From: JAHBWI01 sp035715525
Lineage (GTDB): Bacteria > Nitrospirota > Nitrospiria > Nitrospirales > Nitrospiraceae
Reading direction: 5' to 3'
Assembly (NCBI GenBank): GCA_035715525.1
Contig: DASTLA010000242.1
Coordinates: 1-26,794 of the forward strand
DNA: 26,794 nucleotides
The notes beneath the pieces are model-generated. The model searched no databases, was not told the origin of the DNA, and saw only the letters and a program-made list of their open reading frames with translations. Shown here piece by piece: positions 1-7,456 of the stretch (the first letter of the stretch is position 1; every line of letters starts with the position of its first letter). The position numbers were made by a program, and so were the translations under genes.

Positions 1-1
1 C

Positions 2-2092
2 GACATCCTGATCAGCGGGATGGTGCTGGTCTTTTTGATCCTGCTGTTGTTTCTAGGACATCTTCGGGCGTCGATCATCGTCGCGCTCACCATCCCTCTG
101 TCCCTGTTGTTTACTTTCACGATGATGGTATTGATCGGCCAGTCGGCCAATTTGATCTCGCTGGGGGCGATCGATTTCGGAATCATCGTGGATGCGACGC
201 TCGTGATGGTCGAAAGCATCTTTTTTCATCTCGGCCACGACCGTCGCCCCGGCTTGACCGCCCCGCAGATCGTGGTGCGGGCCGCCCGGCAGGTCGGGCA
301 GCCCATTTTTTTCTCGACCGCCATCATCGTGGTCGCCTTCATCCCGCTCTTCACGATGACCGGTGTGCCCGGCAAGATCTTCGCGCCCATGTCGATCACC
401 TATGGATTCGCTCTGGTCGGTGCGCTGCTCATGGCCTTCACGCTGGCTCCGGTCTTGTGTTCGGTGCTGCTCAGAGGCCCCGTCAAGGAGCAGGACACGG
501 CGCTCGTGGCGGTGATCCGAGGGCGCTACCTGCGCGCGCTCGAATGGGCGCTCGAGCACAAGGTGAAGGTGATCGGCACGGCGCTGGCGCTGTGGATCGC
601 CGCGCTCGGGGCGTTGCAATTCGTGGGCGGCGAATTCATGCCGGCGCTGGAAGAGGGAAACCTCTGGGTGCGGGCCACGATGCCGGTGGATATTTCCTTC
701 GATGAAGCCGCCAGGCTCACCGGCGAAATCCGGCAGATGTTCCGGCGCTCGCCCGAAGTCACCACGATCGTGTCTCAACTCGGGCGGCCGGACGACGGGA
801 CGGATCCGACCAGCTTCTTTAACGGCGAATTTCTGGCTAATCTGAAGCCTCAGAAGGAATGGCGTCCGGGGCTGACGAAGGACGACCTGATCAAGGAGAT
901 CGAAGGGCGGTTGAAATCCATTCCCGGCGTCATCTTCAACTTCTCCCAAGTCATCCAGGACAACGTCGAAGAAGCCATGTCCGGTGTCAAAGGCGAGAAC
1001 TCCATCAAGCTGTTCGGGACGGATCTCAAGCTGCTCGAGAGCAAGGCCGTGGATATCGAGCGGATCATGAGCGGCGTTCCAGGCGTCAAGGACTTGGGCA
1101 TCTTCCGGCTCGTGGGGCAGCCGAACCTGCTCATCCAAGTCGACCGGGAGGCCAGCGCCCGCTACGGGCTTCGCGTGTCCGACGTGAATGCCGTCGTGCA
1201 AGCCGCCGTGGGCGGGCAGGCCGTGACGCAGGTCTTCGAAGGGGAGCGATTGTTCGACCTCGTGGTCCGCTTTCTCCCCGAGTTTCGGCGTGACGCCGAA
1301 GCGATCGGCAACATTCTGGTGAGCACGCCGGAGGGCGCGCGCATTCCGCTCAAGCAGTTGGCCACCATCAAGACGCAGACGGGCGCCTTCATCATTTATC
1401 GTGAGAACAATGAACGCTACATTCCCATCAAGTTCAGCGTGCGGGATCGGGACCTCGAGAGCACGGTGAAGGAAGCTCAGCAACGCATCGCGGCCTCGGT
1501 GCAGTTGCCGGAACGGTATCGCATCGAATGGGCGGGCCAGTACGATCAGTTGAAGGACGAACAGAAGCGGCTGATGAAGATCGTGCCGGTGAGTCTCTTG
1601 CTGATCCTGTTCCTTCTCTATACGACCTTCAATTCTCTCAAGAACGCATTCTTGGTCCTGGTGACCGTGCCGTTTGCCCTGATCGGCGGTGTTTTTGCCC
1701 TGGTCTTGACGGGCACCCATTTCAGCATTTCCGCTGCGGTGGGAGTGATTTCCACGCTGGGGGTGGCGATCTTGGGGGGACTCTTGTTAATCTCTCGAAT
1801 AGAAGATCTGCGGTTCAGCGGCCTGAGCTTGCGGGAAGCCGTGGTCAAGGGAGCGGACATGCAGATGCGGCCGATCCTGATGGCGACGCTGGGAGCGGCC
1901 ATCGGTCTGTTGCCCGCCGCCCTGGCGACCGGCATCGGGTCTCAAGCGCAAAAACCGTTGGCGCGGGTGGTCGTGGGCGGCATGTTGACGGCGGCGGTGC
2001 TGATCCTGGTGGTCTTGCCGGTACTCTACGAACTCGTTCATCGGACGTCGTCTTCTGCTCCGGACGTAGAGAATTCGGAGCCGGAACGGTAA
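2..2092 (+). CDS. Heavy-metal efflux RND transporter, CzcA/CusA type (5' partial)
   Basis: Inner-membrane proton-driven RND subunit of a tripartite pump, expected to export metal cations with a membrane-fusion protein and an outer-membrane channel. The reading frame is open to the left edge of the window, so roughly the first third (about 340 of about 1030 residues) is missing. What remains starts inside the first transmembrane bundle. The TM4 motif DFGIIVDATLVMVE (around nt 173-214) keeps the Asp, Asp (+6) and Glu (+13) triad typical of CzcA proton relay, which separates it from multidrug HAE pumps. The second periplasmic domain follows (about nt 600-1560), then the last TM bundle with the RPILMATLGAAIGLLPAAL-like segment. 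The C-terminal tail is short and polar. The metal cannot be named from this part. The HEAT-repeat gene follows after 32 bp and may be co-transcribed. Certain as to family, fairly sure of the heavy-metal subgroup. Confidence 0.93.
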   Translation, partial: DILISGMVLVFLILLLFLGHLRASIIVALTIPLSLLFTFTMMVLIGQSANLISLGAIDFGIIVDATLVMVESIFFHLGHDRRPGLTAPQIVVRAARQVGQPIFFSTAIIVVAFIPLFTMTGVPGKIFAPMSITYGFALVGALLMAFTLAPVLCSVLLRGPVKEQDTALVAVIRGRYLRALEWALEHKVKVIGTALALWIAALGALQFVGGEFMPALEEGNLWVRATMPVDISFDEAARLTGEIRQMFRRSPEVTTIVSQLGRPDDGTDPTSFFNGEFLANLKPQKEWRPGLTKDDLIKEIEGRLKSIPGVIFNFSQVIQDNVEEAMSGVKGENSIKLFGTDLKLLESKAVDIERIMSGVPGVKDLGIFRLVGQPNLLIQVDREASARYGLRVSDVNAVVQAAVGGQAVTQVFEGERLFDLVVRFLPEFRRDAEAIGNILVSTPEGARIPLKQLATIKTQTGAFIIYRENNERYIPIKFSVRDRDLESTVKEAQQRIAASVQLPERYRIEWAGQYDQLKDEQKRLMKIVPVSLLLILFLLYTTFNSLKNAFLVLVTVPFALIGGVFALVLTGTHFSISAAVGVISTLGVAILGGLLLISRIEDLRFSGLSLREAVVKGADMQMRPILMATLGAAIGLLPAALATGIGSQAQKPLARVVVGGMLTAAVLILVVLPVLYELVHRTSSSAPDVENSEPER

Positions 2093-2124
2093 TCGAACGC
2101 GACGCGCAGGAAAGGAACGTGCAT

Positions 2125-2925
2125 ATGAGTCGTGCAGCGAGCAGTGGTCGGTTCATTCTACTGAGTGCCTTGTCGTTCGCAATTTGCCTGGGGCTGAGTC
2201 TTCCTCCCGCGTTTTCGGGGGGAACGGCCTGGCTCGTTCAAATTCCGTACGAGGGGCCGCCGAAGGCCGAGCCGGTGCCGGATGTCTCGGTAGCGCCGAA
2301 CAGCAATCCGCTTTCACCCGAAGAGCTGCAACGGGCCGAGGCCTTGTTGCCGCTGCTGGAAGGGAAACAAGAATTCTGGGCCATGGGCGAATTCGTGCAT
2401 CTCGGTGAACCCATCGTCCCGGTGCTGACGAAGGCGCTGACGATGCCGGGCCCTCGCATTCGCTACAACGCCATCGAAACGCTCTCGATGCTGAAGTCGC
2501 CGGCGGCCGTGCCCGCCTTGCTCGATGCCGCCAAGCAGGTCAACGAGTTGCCTCGGATCCGCGAGCATGCGCTTCGCGTGGCGGTTCGGCTCGATCCGTT
2601 GCAAACTCCGGCCGCCATCGAAATGATGGTCAAGGATCCGAACCCCACGATCAGGAAGGTGGCGGCCTTCGAGTCGCGCTATGTCCGGCACAAGCAAGTG
2701 ATCCAGCCGCTGATCGACCTGGTAGGTGACGAAGAGCGCTTCGTGGCGATCTCTGCGGTCCAGTCGCTGTGGATGCTGACCCGGCATGAAACCGAGTTTC
2801 ATGACTGGGAAGCCTCCAGCAAACAAGACCGCCAGAATTGGGCGCAGGAGTGGACGGAATGGTGGAACGCCTCGAAAGATTCCTTCGAGTTGCCGCCGCC
2901 CCCTCAGCGGCGCCGCAGCGGTTGA
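2125..2925 (+). CDS. HEAT-repeat protein with N-terminal signal/anchor
   Basis: Protein of 266 residues. The frame is open far upstream inside the RND gene, but ATG 2125 is chosen because AGGAAAGGAACG lies just before it and translation from there gives a signal-like N terminus: basic MSRAASSGR, then a hydrophobic run at about residues 10-30 ending near an Ala-Phe-Ser-Gly site. From about residue 65 to 225 it shows degenerate helical repeats (IVPVLTKAL, PRIRYNAIETLSML, SPAAVPALLDAA, NPTIRKVAAFES, QVIQPLIDLV, RFVAISAVQSLWML) typical of HEAT/PBS-lyase-like repeats, which are protein-binding scaffolds. The C terminus is Trp-rich then Pro/Arg-rich. Likely periplasmic or membrane-anchored. No enzymatic motif is seen. 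Its position 32 bp behind the pump gene suggests co-transcription, but a role in the pump is only a guess. Confidence 0.85.
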   Translation: MSRAASSGRFILLSALSFAICLGLSLPPAFSGGTAWLVQIPYEGPPKAEPVPDVSVAPNSNPLSPEELQRAEALLPLLEGKQEFWAMGEFVHLGEPIVPVLTKALTMPGPRIRYNAIETLSMLKSPAAVPALLDAAKQVNELPRIREHALRVAVRLDPLQTPAAIEMMVKDPNPTIRKVAAFESRYVRHKQVIQPLIDLVGDEERFVAISAVQSLWMLTRHETEFHDWEASSKQDRQNWAQEWTEWWNASKDSFELPPPPQRRRSG

Positions 2926-2947
2926 CCGAAGAGCCGGTCGGACTCGG

Positions 2948-2976
2948 TTGCGGCAATCCGCGAGGCTGTGTTAGAT
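2948..2976 (+). promoter_or_regulatory. Possible weak sigma70-type promoter upstream of def
   Basis: TTGCGG (2948-2953) and TTAGAT (2971-2976) are separated by 17 bp, 30 bp ahead of the deformylase start. Each hexamer matches the E. coli consensus at only about three positions, so this is weak. The short GCGG/CCGC hairpin inside the spacer could equally be the end of a terminator for the upstream gene. Confidence 0.3.
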
Positions 2977-3005
2977 TTTTTTTGACGAGATAGCAAGGTG
3001 AATCG

Positions 3006-3536
3006 ATGGCAATTCTGAACATTACCAAGCTGGGGAACCCCGTCCTGCGACAGAAGTCGCTTCCCGTGGACCCGGCCGAGATAAAAAAAGCCGTGTTCCA
3101 GCAGCTGATCGACGACATGTATGAAACCATGTACGAGGAGCCGGGCATCGGTCTGGCCGCGCCTCAGGTCGGCCGGTCCATCCAACTCGTGGTCATGGAT
3201 TGTCCCGGCGAGGGGGGCTTTCCCTCGACCGTGCTCATCAACCCCACCATCGTTTATTACGGGCCTGAACAGGCGGACTTCTGGGAAGGCTGCCTGAGCG
3301 TGGATGGACTCAGGGGCAAGGTGACCCGTCCCTCCATGGTTCGAGCGACCGGGCTCGACCGCCATGGGAAGCCGATCGACATCGAAGCAACCGGACTGTA
3401 CGCGGTCTGCATCCAACACGAGCTGGACCACCTGATCGGCAAGGTGTTCCTTGATCGGATGACCGACATGTCCACCCTGACACAAATGGCCGAGTTCCAA
3501 AAATACTGGCAAAAGGAACCGGCCAGCGTCATCTGA
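3006..3536 (+). CDS. def: Peptide deformylase
   Basis: Cytoplasmic metalloenzyme of 176 residues that removes the N-formyl group from nascent proteins. All three family motifs are present: GIGLAAPQVG (motif 1, about residues 48-57), EGCLSV (motif 2, with the metal-binding Cys, about residues 96-101), and QHELDHLIGK (motif 3, with the two metal-binding His and catalytic Glu, about residues 138-147). The length is normal. ATG 3006 is preceded by an AAGGTG ribosome site. The ABC transporter follows after 23 bp, so the two may be in one transcript. No methionyl-tRNA formyltransferase gene is visible next to it, although def and fmt are often adjacent in other bacteria. Confidence 0.97.
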   Translation: MAILNITKLGNPVLRQKSLPVDPAEIKKAVFQQLIDDMYETMYEEPGIGLAAPQVGRSIQLVVMDCPGEGGFPSTVLINPTIVYYGPEQADFWEGCLSVDGLRGKVTRPSMVRATGLDRHGKPIDIEATGLYAVCIQHELDHLIGKVFLDRMTDMSTLTQMAEFQKYWQKEPASVI

Positions 3537-3559
3537 TCGGTCCGGCTCGCCGACCCGTT

Positions 3560-5284
3560 GTGAAATCTCTCCTGCGCGTTCTGTCCTATTTGAAGCCCTT
3601 TCGCTGGTTGGCGCTGACGACGTTCGTCTGCGCGGCGTTGGCGACGGCGTTGGAGCTGGTCCCGCCATATCTGATCAAAGTCGTCATCGACGATGTGATC
3701 CAAGCCAAGCATCCGGAACTGTTGACGGCGGTGCTGGCCGCGCTGTTGCTGTCGTACGTGCTTCGGAACGCCGCGAGCTCCATGCGCGTCCGATTCAACA
3801 ACATGCTGGAACAGAAGGCCGTGCACTCGCTTCGGATGCAGGTGTTCGGCGCGCTGCAGCGCCTGTCGCTGAGCTACTTCGAGAATCGGTCCACGGGAGA
3901 GATCATGACCCGGGTGACCAGCGATACCGAGCACGTCGAACGGATCTTCGTGGACGGCCTCGAGGGACTGTTGACCGCCGTGCTGACCCTCGTCGGCATC
4001 ACGATCATGCTGTTCCTGCTGAACTGGAAGCTCGCGTTGCTGACCTTGATTCCCATCCCGGTTCTCGTCATGGCCGCGATCTGGTTCACGCGGCGGGTGC
4101 ACGGGTACTATTACAACACACGAAAAAGCGTCGCCGAGCTGAATGCCTATCTCCAGGATGCCCTGTCCGGCATCAAGGAGACGATCGGCTTCAGTCAGCA
4201 CGATTACGAGCGGCGGCGCTTCGAACGACTCAGCGAGGCCTACAGCAACAACAGTCTTCGCGCCATGTATCTCTGGTCATGGTATTGGCCCGGCATGGTC
4301 TTCGTCGGTAGCACGGGCACGTTGCTGATCCTGTGGTATGGCGCGCAGGAGGTGATGAGCGGCGAACTCACGGTGGGACAGTTGGTGATGTTCCTCTCCT
4401 ACCTGACCCTTTTTTACACGCCCGTCAATGAAATCCATTCGCTGAACCATATGTTGCAACATGCGCTCGCGGCGAGCGAGCGCGTCTTCGAGATCCTGGA
4501 TGCGAAACCCGAGGTGCAGGACCGGCCGGGGGTACGTCGTCCCGTCGAGCGGCTGAAAGGAGCCGTGGAATACCGTGACGTGGAGTTCGGGTATCAGGCA
4601 GAGCGGACCGTGCTGTCCCGCGTCAACCTGCAGGTCGCGCCGGGGCAACGCATTGCGCTGGTCGGACCGAGCGGTGCGGGCAAGACGTCGCTATTGAAAC
4701 TGCTGGTGCGGTTCTACGACGTGCGAGGCGGGGCCGTATCGATCGACGGATACGACGTGCGGGATCTGCCGTTGAGCTTCTTGAGAAGCCAGATCGGGCT
4801 GGTGCAGCAAGAACCTTTCCTGTTCAACGGCACCGTGCGCGAGAACATTGTCTATAGCGATCTCGGCGCGGGACACGAGCGTGTCGAGGCGGCGGCGCGG
4901 GCTGCCCGGGCCCATGACTTCATTCAGGCGCTGCCCCAAGGGTATGATACGTGGATCGGGGAGCGCGGCGTGAAACTGTCGGTCGGGCAGAAGCAACGAG
5001 TGTCCATCGCTCGGGTGTTGCTCAAGGACCCGCCGATCGTGATCTTCGATGAGGCCACGTCCAACATCGACACGGAAACCGAGGTGAAGATTCGTGAGGC
5101 GTTGAACGACCTCACGAAGGGCCGGACGACTTTCATCATCGCCCATCGGCTCGCGACGCTGCACGATGTGGACCGTATCGTGGTGGTAGAGCAGGGCTCG
5201 ATCGTTGAGGAAGGCGTGCACGAGGATCTCATCCGGCGTGGCGGCGTCTACGCGACCCTGTACGAAGCGCAGTTTCAGATTTGA
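3560..5284 (+). CDS. MsbA-like ABC transporter (fused membrane and ATPase domains)
   Basis: Half-size ABC exporter of 574 residues, expected to work as a homodimer in the inner membrane. Residues about 1-310 form six transmembrane helices. The nucleotide-binding domain holds Walker A GPSGAGKTS (about 369-377), Q-loop LVQQEPF, signature LSVGQKQR (about 473-480), Walker B IVIFDEATS (about 493-501) and the H-loop histidine in IIAHRL (about 529). The signature is LSVGQ rather than LSGGQ, a mild variant. Start is GTG 3560 (MKSLLRVLSYLKPFRW), with only a weak ribosome site; the coupling to def, 23 bp upstream, may help. By overall form it resembles lipid A/lipid flippases (MsbA) but also the broader multidrug group. 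No lipid A biosynthesis genes are adjacent to settle the substrate. Confidence 0.93.
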   Translation: MKSLLRVLSYLKPFRWLALTTFVCAALATALELVPPYLIKVVIDDVIQAKHPELLTAVLAALLLSYVLRNAASSMRVRFNNMLEQKAVHSLRMQVFGALQRLSLSYFENRSTGEIMTRVTSDTEHVERIFVDGLEGLLTAVLTLVGITIMLFLLNWKLALLTLIPIPVLVMAAIWFTRRVHGYYYNTRKSVAELNAYLQDALSGIKETIGFSQHDYERRRFERLSEAYSNNSLRAMYLWSWYWPGMVFVGSTGTLLILWYGAQEVMSGELTVGQLVMFLSYLTLFYTPVNEIHSLNHMLQHALAASERVFEILDAKPEVQDRPGVRRPVERLKGAVEYRDVEFGYQAERTVLSRVNLQVAPGQRIALVGPSGAGKTSLLKLLVRFYDVRGGAVSIDGYDVRDLPLSFLRSQIGLVQQEPFLFNGTVRENIVYSDLGAGHERVEAAARAARAHDFIQALPQGYDTWIGERGVKLSVGQKQRVSIARVLLKDPPIVIFDEATSNIDTETEVKIREALNDLTKGRTTFIIAHRLATLHDVDRIVVVEQGSIVEEGVHEDLIRRGGVYATLYEAQFQI

Positions 5285-5300
5285 AGAATGCAGGGCTATC

Positions 5301-5364
5301 GCGTATGGTCCTGTGACTGAGTCTCCATGACCGGTTCCACCATACGCCATGTGCCATACGCCAT
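5301..5364. repeat. Short inverted and 14-bp-spaced direct repeats in an intergenic gap
   Basis: In the 98-bp gap after the ABC transporter, GCGTATGGT (5301-5309) is the exact reverse complement of ACCATACGC (5339-5347). The 11-mer CCATACGCCAT occurs at 5340-5350 and again at 5354-5364. The inverted pair could fold as a 9-bp hairpin with a 29-nt loop downstream of the transporter stop. There is no U-tract, so an intrinsic terminator is not supported; a decayed intergenic repeat is more likely. Confidence 0.6.
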
Positions 5365-5382
5365 AGCAGGGGAGAATCGACG

Positions 5383-5577
5383 ATGGTTCTGGTCTATGAG
5401 CATGATCCGTTGGATACCGAGGACGCGCGTGGGCGGTTCTATCATGTCTGTCGAGGTCGCCTGGTGCGAACGGAACTCATGATTCCGCCACCCGAGCAGC
5501 CCTATGAATGTGCCGAATGCGGAATCGACTTGGACACCGAGGACTTTTGGGTCGCGCGACAAAAGGGATCGGTGTAA
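5383..5577 (+). CDS. Small putative zinc-ribbon protein
   Basis: Protein of 64 residues with a good ribosome site (AGGGGAG, 8 nt before ATG 5383). It begins MVLVYEHDPLDTEDARG and contains a single CxxC knuckle (YECAECGID, about residues 45-53) plus another Cys in YHVCRGR (about residue 24), so a three- or four-ligand metal site is possible but incomplete by eye. It is acidic and has no signal peptide. It lies 33 bp before another small Cys-pair protein on the same strand. The function is unknown. Confidence 0.7.
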   Translation: MVLVYEHDPLDTEDARGRFYHVCRGRLVRTELMIPPPEQPYECAECGIDLDTEDFWVARQKGSV

Positions 5578-5610
5578 TGCCGATCCATCATCTATAGAAG
5601 GGGGACGGCC

Positions 5611-5820
5611 ATGGGGAGCAGTGCAGGGCGAAAAACCGTCGGGGTCGCTCGTGGGCTGATGATGCTATGCGATGTCTGCTATGAAGAGGTCTTCGCAGAG
5701 AGGCTGGTGGATGGGCGAAACTTCGTTTCCGATCACGAAGCCCTGTTCGATACGATCTGCCCCGGCTGTACCGACATCAACCGCCCGCTGGTGGACGACA
5801 TGCTGGGCAGTTCCGAATAA
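5611..5820 (+). CDS. Small putative zinc-binding protein with two CxxC pairs
   Basis: Protein of 69 residues with two CxxC motifs, LCDVCYEE (about residues 19-26) and ICPGCTD (about residues 49-55), spaced about 30 residues apart, as in a small zinc ribbon. The start at ATG 5611 has an AAGGGGGA ribosome site at good distance. ATGs at 5659 and 5662 would give a shorter product starting just before the first CxxC. Same strand as the preceding small protein (33-bp gap), so probably one transcript. It ends at a hairpin shared with the convergent gene. The function is unknown; a transcription, translation or metallochaperone accessory are all possible. Confidence 0.72.
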   Translation: MGSSAGRKTVGVARGLMMLCDVCYEEVFAERLVDGRNFVSDHEALFDTICPGCTDINRPLVDDMLGSSE

Positions 5821-5826
5821 AATCAT

Positions 5827-5876
5827 GACCCGGCATCCTCGTCGGTCCTCGAATCGAATCGTTCGACTACCGGGTC
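5827..5876. terminator. Hairpin between convergent genes
   Basis: GACCCGG (5827-5833) and CCGGGTC (5870-5876) form a perfect 7-bp stem, with TCGAA/TTCGA nested inside the loop region. It lies in the 68-bp gap between the convergent stops at 5820 (+) and 5889 (-). There is no T-run on either side, so this is a candidate bidirectional stem-loop rather than a textbook intrinsic terminator. Confidence 0.5.
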
Positions 5877-5888
5877 GCCAGATCGGCT

Positions 5889-6224
5889 CTACTTACAGCT
5901 CTTGCCGTCGAAATAGAGGCAGGTCGATTCTCCCGATTTGATCTTCCAAGTTTTGAGCACCGGCGGCTGCCCCTCGTTCACCTCCACCACGAAATCCGCC
6001 AGCCCCGATATCGGTAGTTTGTCCAGGTGCGGCCTTGCCGCTTCCGGCACTTCGACCCAGAAGACCGATCCCAGCGTGGAGATCAGGATCCGATGGTTCT
6101 CCTTGTCGACGTGGATGACCGGGCTGTAATAGCTCTTTTCCACGGCGCGGGCGTCCGAAGGTATCGAGAGTCCCGCGGCGAACGAGAGAACGGTGAATAC
6201 CAGCAATAATGGCATATGACGCAT
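5889..6224 (-). CDS. Small secreted protein of unknown function
   Basis: Protein of 111 residues with a clear signal peptide: MRHMPLLLVFTVLSFAAGLS with probable cleavage near SDARA-VE (about residue 27). The mature part (about 84 residues) looks like a small beta-rich domain (HRILISTLGSVFWVEV, ADFVVEVNEGQPPVLKTWKI) and ends with two Cys (STCLYFDGKSCK) that could form a disulfide in the periplasm. The ribosome site AAGGAAGGGAG sits 6 nt before ATG. It is the last gene of the minus-strand run that carries the sulfur cluster, 83 bp behind the JAMM gene. I do not recognise the family and see no reason to tie it to sulfur transfer. Confidence 0.8.
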   Translation of the reverse strand: MRHMPLLLVFTVLSFAAGLSIPSDARAVEKSYYSPVIHVDKENHRILISTLGSVFWVEVPEAARPHLDKLPISGLADFVVEVNEGQPPVLKTWKIKSGESTCLYFDGKSCK

Positions 6225-6307
6225 GGCGGGCTCCCTTCCTTACGCAAGCGAGGGTGCAATTATGGCATCGTCATACGGCGATTGGTAGAGGAGATTTTCC
6301 GGCGAGA

Positions 6308-6865
6308 CTAGAGGATGCGAACGACGGCGGAGGTGACGGTCCCGTTTTTGATCCAGTAGGTGCGCAGGTCCGGCTTTTCTTGGTCCATCAGCGAGACGAT
6401 CGAATAGGCCGGAACCGGCAAGTTGATTTTGCCCCAGTACTCCTCGTAATCGGTTGCGATCTTGACGTCCGTCACCGAGGGACGGGCAGGATCGTGGGGG
6501 TGAGAATGGTAAACCACCTGTAGCTCCAGCCCTCGCTTGCGCATGTCTTTCTGCGCAAGCGCCAGATCCCTGGCATCCATTACGAACGCGATCTCGGCCC
6601 GTTCTTGGGGCGACAGACGCTCGAGATGCGAGATCTTGGCATCGTCGAAACTGGCCAATTGCGAGGCGCCTTCGAGCGCCACCACGTTCGCGATGCGGTA
6701 AATGTCGGTCACCCTTCCGGCCCGGCCGGCGAGGAGGCCGCAGCATTCATAGGGTGCCAGCTCACGGGCGTGTGCCACGATCTGATCCAGGATCTGCTGG
6801 GGGATCGACAGGTCCGGCAGGTCAGAGGTTGCAACCGGCACCTCTAGGGGCTTCCAATCAGGCAT
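6308..6865 (-). CDS. JAMM/MPN metallopeptidase (Mec/HcyD/QbsD-like)
   Basis: Zinc isopeptidase of the Mov34/MPN/PAD-1 family, 185 residues. The complete JAMM site is visible: Glu40 (PYECCGLLAG), His120-Ser-His122-Pro (VYHSHPHD) and Ser130-x-x-Asp133 (RPSVTD). In characterised bacterial systems such enzymes either release an amino acid linked to the C-terminal Gly of a sulfur carrier (Mec with CysO) or trim residues after the diglycine (QbsD, HcyD). ATG 6865 was chosen; an upstream in-frame TTG at 6895 would add 10 residues. It is longer than minimal Mec proteins, with about 20 extra residues before the domain. It lies on the same strand downstream of two carrier/E1/PLP-enzyme modules, separated by one small membrane-protein gene. 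Its role there is inferred. Confidence 0.93.
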   Translation of the reverse strand: MPDWKPLEVPVATSDLPDLSIPQQILDQIVAHARELAPYECCGLLAGRAGRVTDIYRIANVVALEGASQLASFDDAKISHLERLSPQERAEIAFVMDARDLALAQKDMRKRGLELQVVYHSHPHDPARPSVTDVKIATDYEEYWGKINLPVPAYSIVSLMDQEKPDLRTYWIKNGTVTSAVVRIL

Positions 6866-7023
6866 GGGATAGAGTTTCCAACAACCTGGCCGCAAGTTCC
6901 GTAGGACGGGACATTGGACGGCCTTATACTCCGGGTATTCAAACGGCGTCGGGCGTATTATGCACGAATCCTTGTCCCGCTGTCACGCCATCGGCCCTAC
7001 TGAGTCGATCCTGTCCGGACGTC

Positions 7024-7278
7024 TCATGATTGGCGCAGGCCCCTGTGACGTGTAATGAACAGAATGAGGATAAGGACGGGTGGGAGCAAGAGAGAGAGGA
7101 TGAATTCTTCGGCGAGCCCTGCAAGCGCTTTAGTCGTCAACATGCGCAAAATGTTATCGACTTCCAAGAAAGAGAACCCCATCCATACAAATACAATCAT
7201 CCAGCAAAAGATGCCCATTACGTAGAGCGTGAGTAAGACAAACTTGCCTTTCTTGGTGGGCGCGAATGACAGCGGCAT
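7024..7278 (-). CDS. Small two-helix membrane protein
   Basis: Protein of 84 residues with two hydrophobic spans, about 12-36 (KFVLLTLYVMGIFCWMIVFV) and about 57-76 (EEFILSLLLPPVLILILFI), with a basic N terminus (FAPTKKGK) and basic C terminus (TRHRGLRQS), so both ends are probably cytoplasmic. ATG 7278 has no clear ribosome site, which lowers confidence. It sits between the second E1 gene and the JAMM gene with gaps of 178 and 158 bp, so it may have its own promoter. No family recognised. Confidence 0.6.
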   Translation of the reverse strand: MPLSFAPTKKGKFVLLTLYVMGIFCWMIVFVWMGFSFLEVDNILRMLTTKALAGLAEEFILSLLLPPVLILILFITRHRGLRQS

Positions 7279-7456
7279 CAGACAATTTTATGCCGGTCGT
7301 CGGTCGCATCCTAGAAAAACGTTACATGCGCTCTTCAAGGGAACTGAATTGCGTATTTATCCGCAAGGAGTCTCCCTAGTTTGTCGCTATTTTGGGTCCC
7401 GGCGTCTTCTTACCCCCTGGACCGGATAGATTCTGATTCGAGGCTACCGGCGGCGT
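7279..7456. other. Intergenic gap within the minus-strand cluster
   Basis: This 178-bp spacer holds no convincing gene. On the minus strand TTGCG and CGCAA flank an 8-nt AT-rich loop (around 7345-7362), a possible small hairpin. No U-tract terminator and no strong promoter are seen, so whether the JAMM and small membrane protein genes are transcribed with the E1 gene is open. Confidence 0.4.

Noticed and set aside
53..1720. Long minus-strand open frame (555 codons) antisense to the RND gene
   Set aside because: Its composition is that of a shadow frame (His, Arg, Gln, Asp-rich, no domain) and the plus strand encodes a clear RND protein throughout.
1528..2124. Upstream extension of the HEAT-protein frame into the RND gene
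   Set aside because: The residues are low-complexity Gly/Arg/Asp shadow sequence and ATG 2125 has the ribosome site and signal sequence.
2948..2985. Intrinsic terminator after the HEAT-protein gene
   Set aside because: The GCGG/CCGC stem is only 4 bp and the T-run lies about 15 nt further on, too far for a classical terminator.
3257..4201. Long minus-strand frame over def and the ABC transporter
   Set aside because: Antisense to two well-conserved genes, no recognisable motif.
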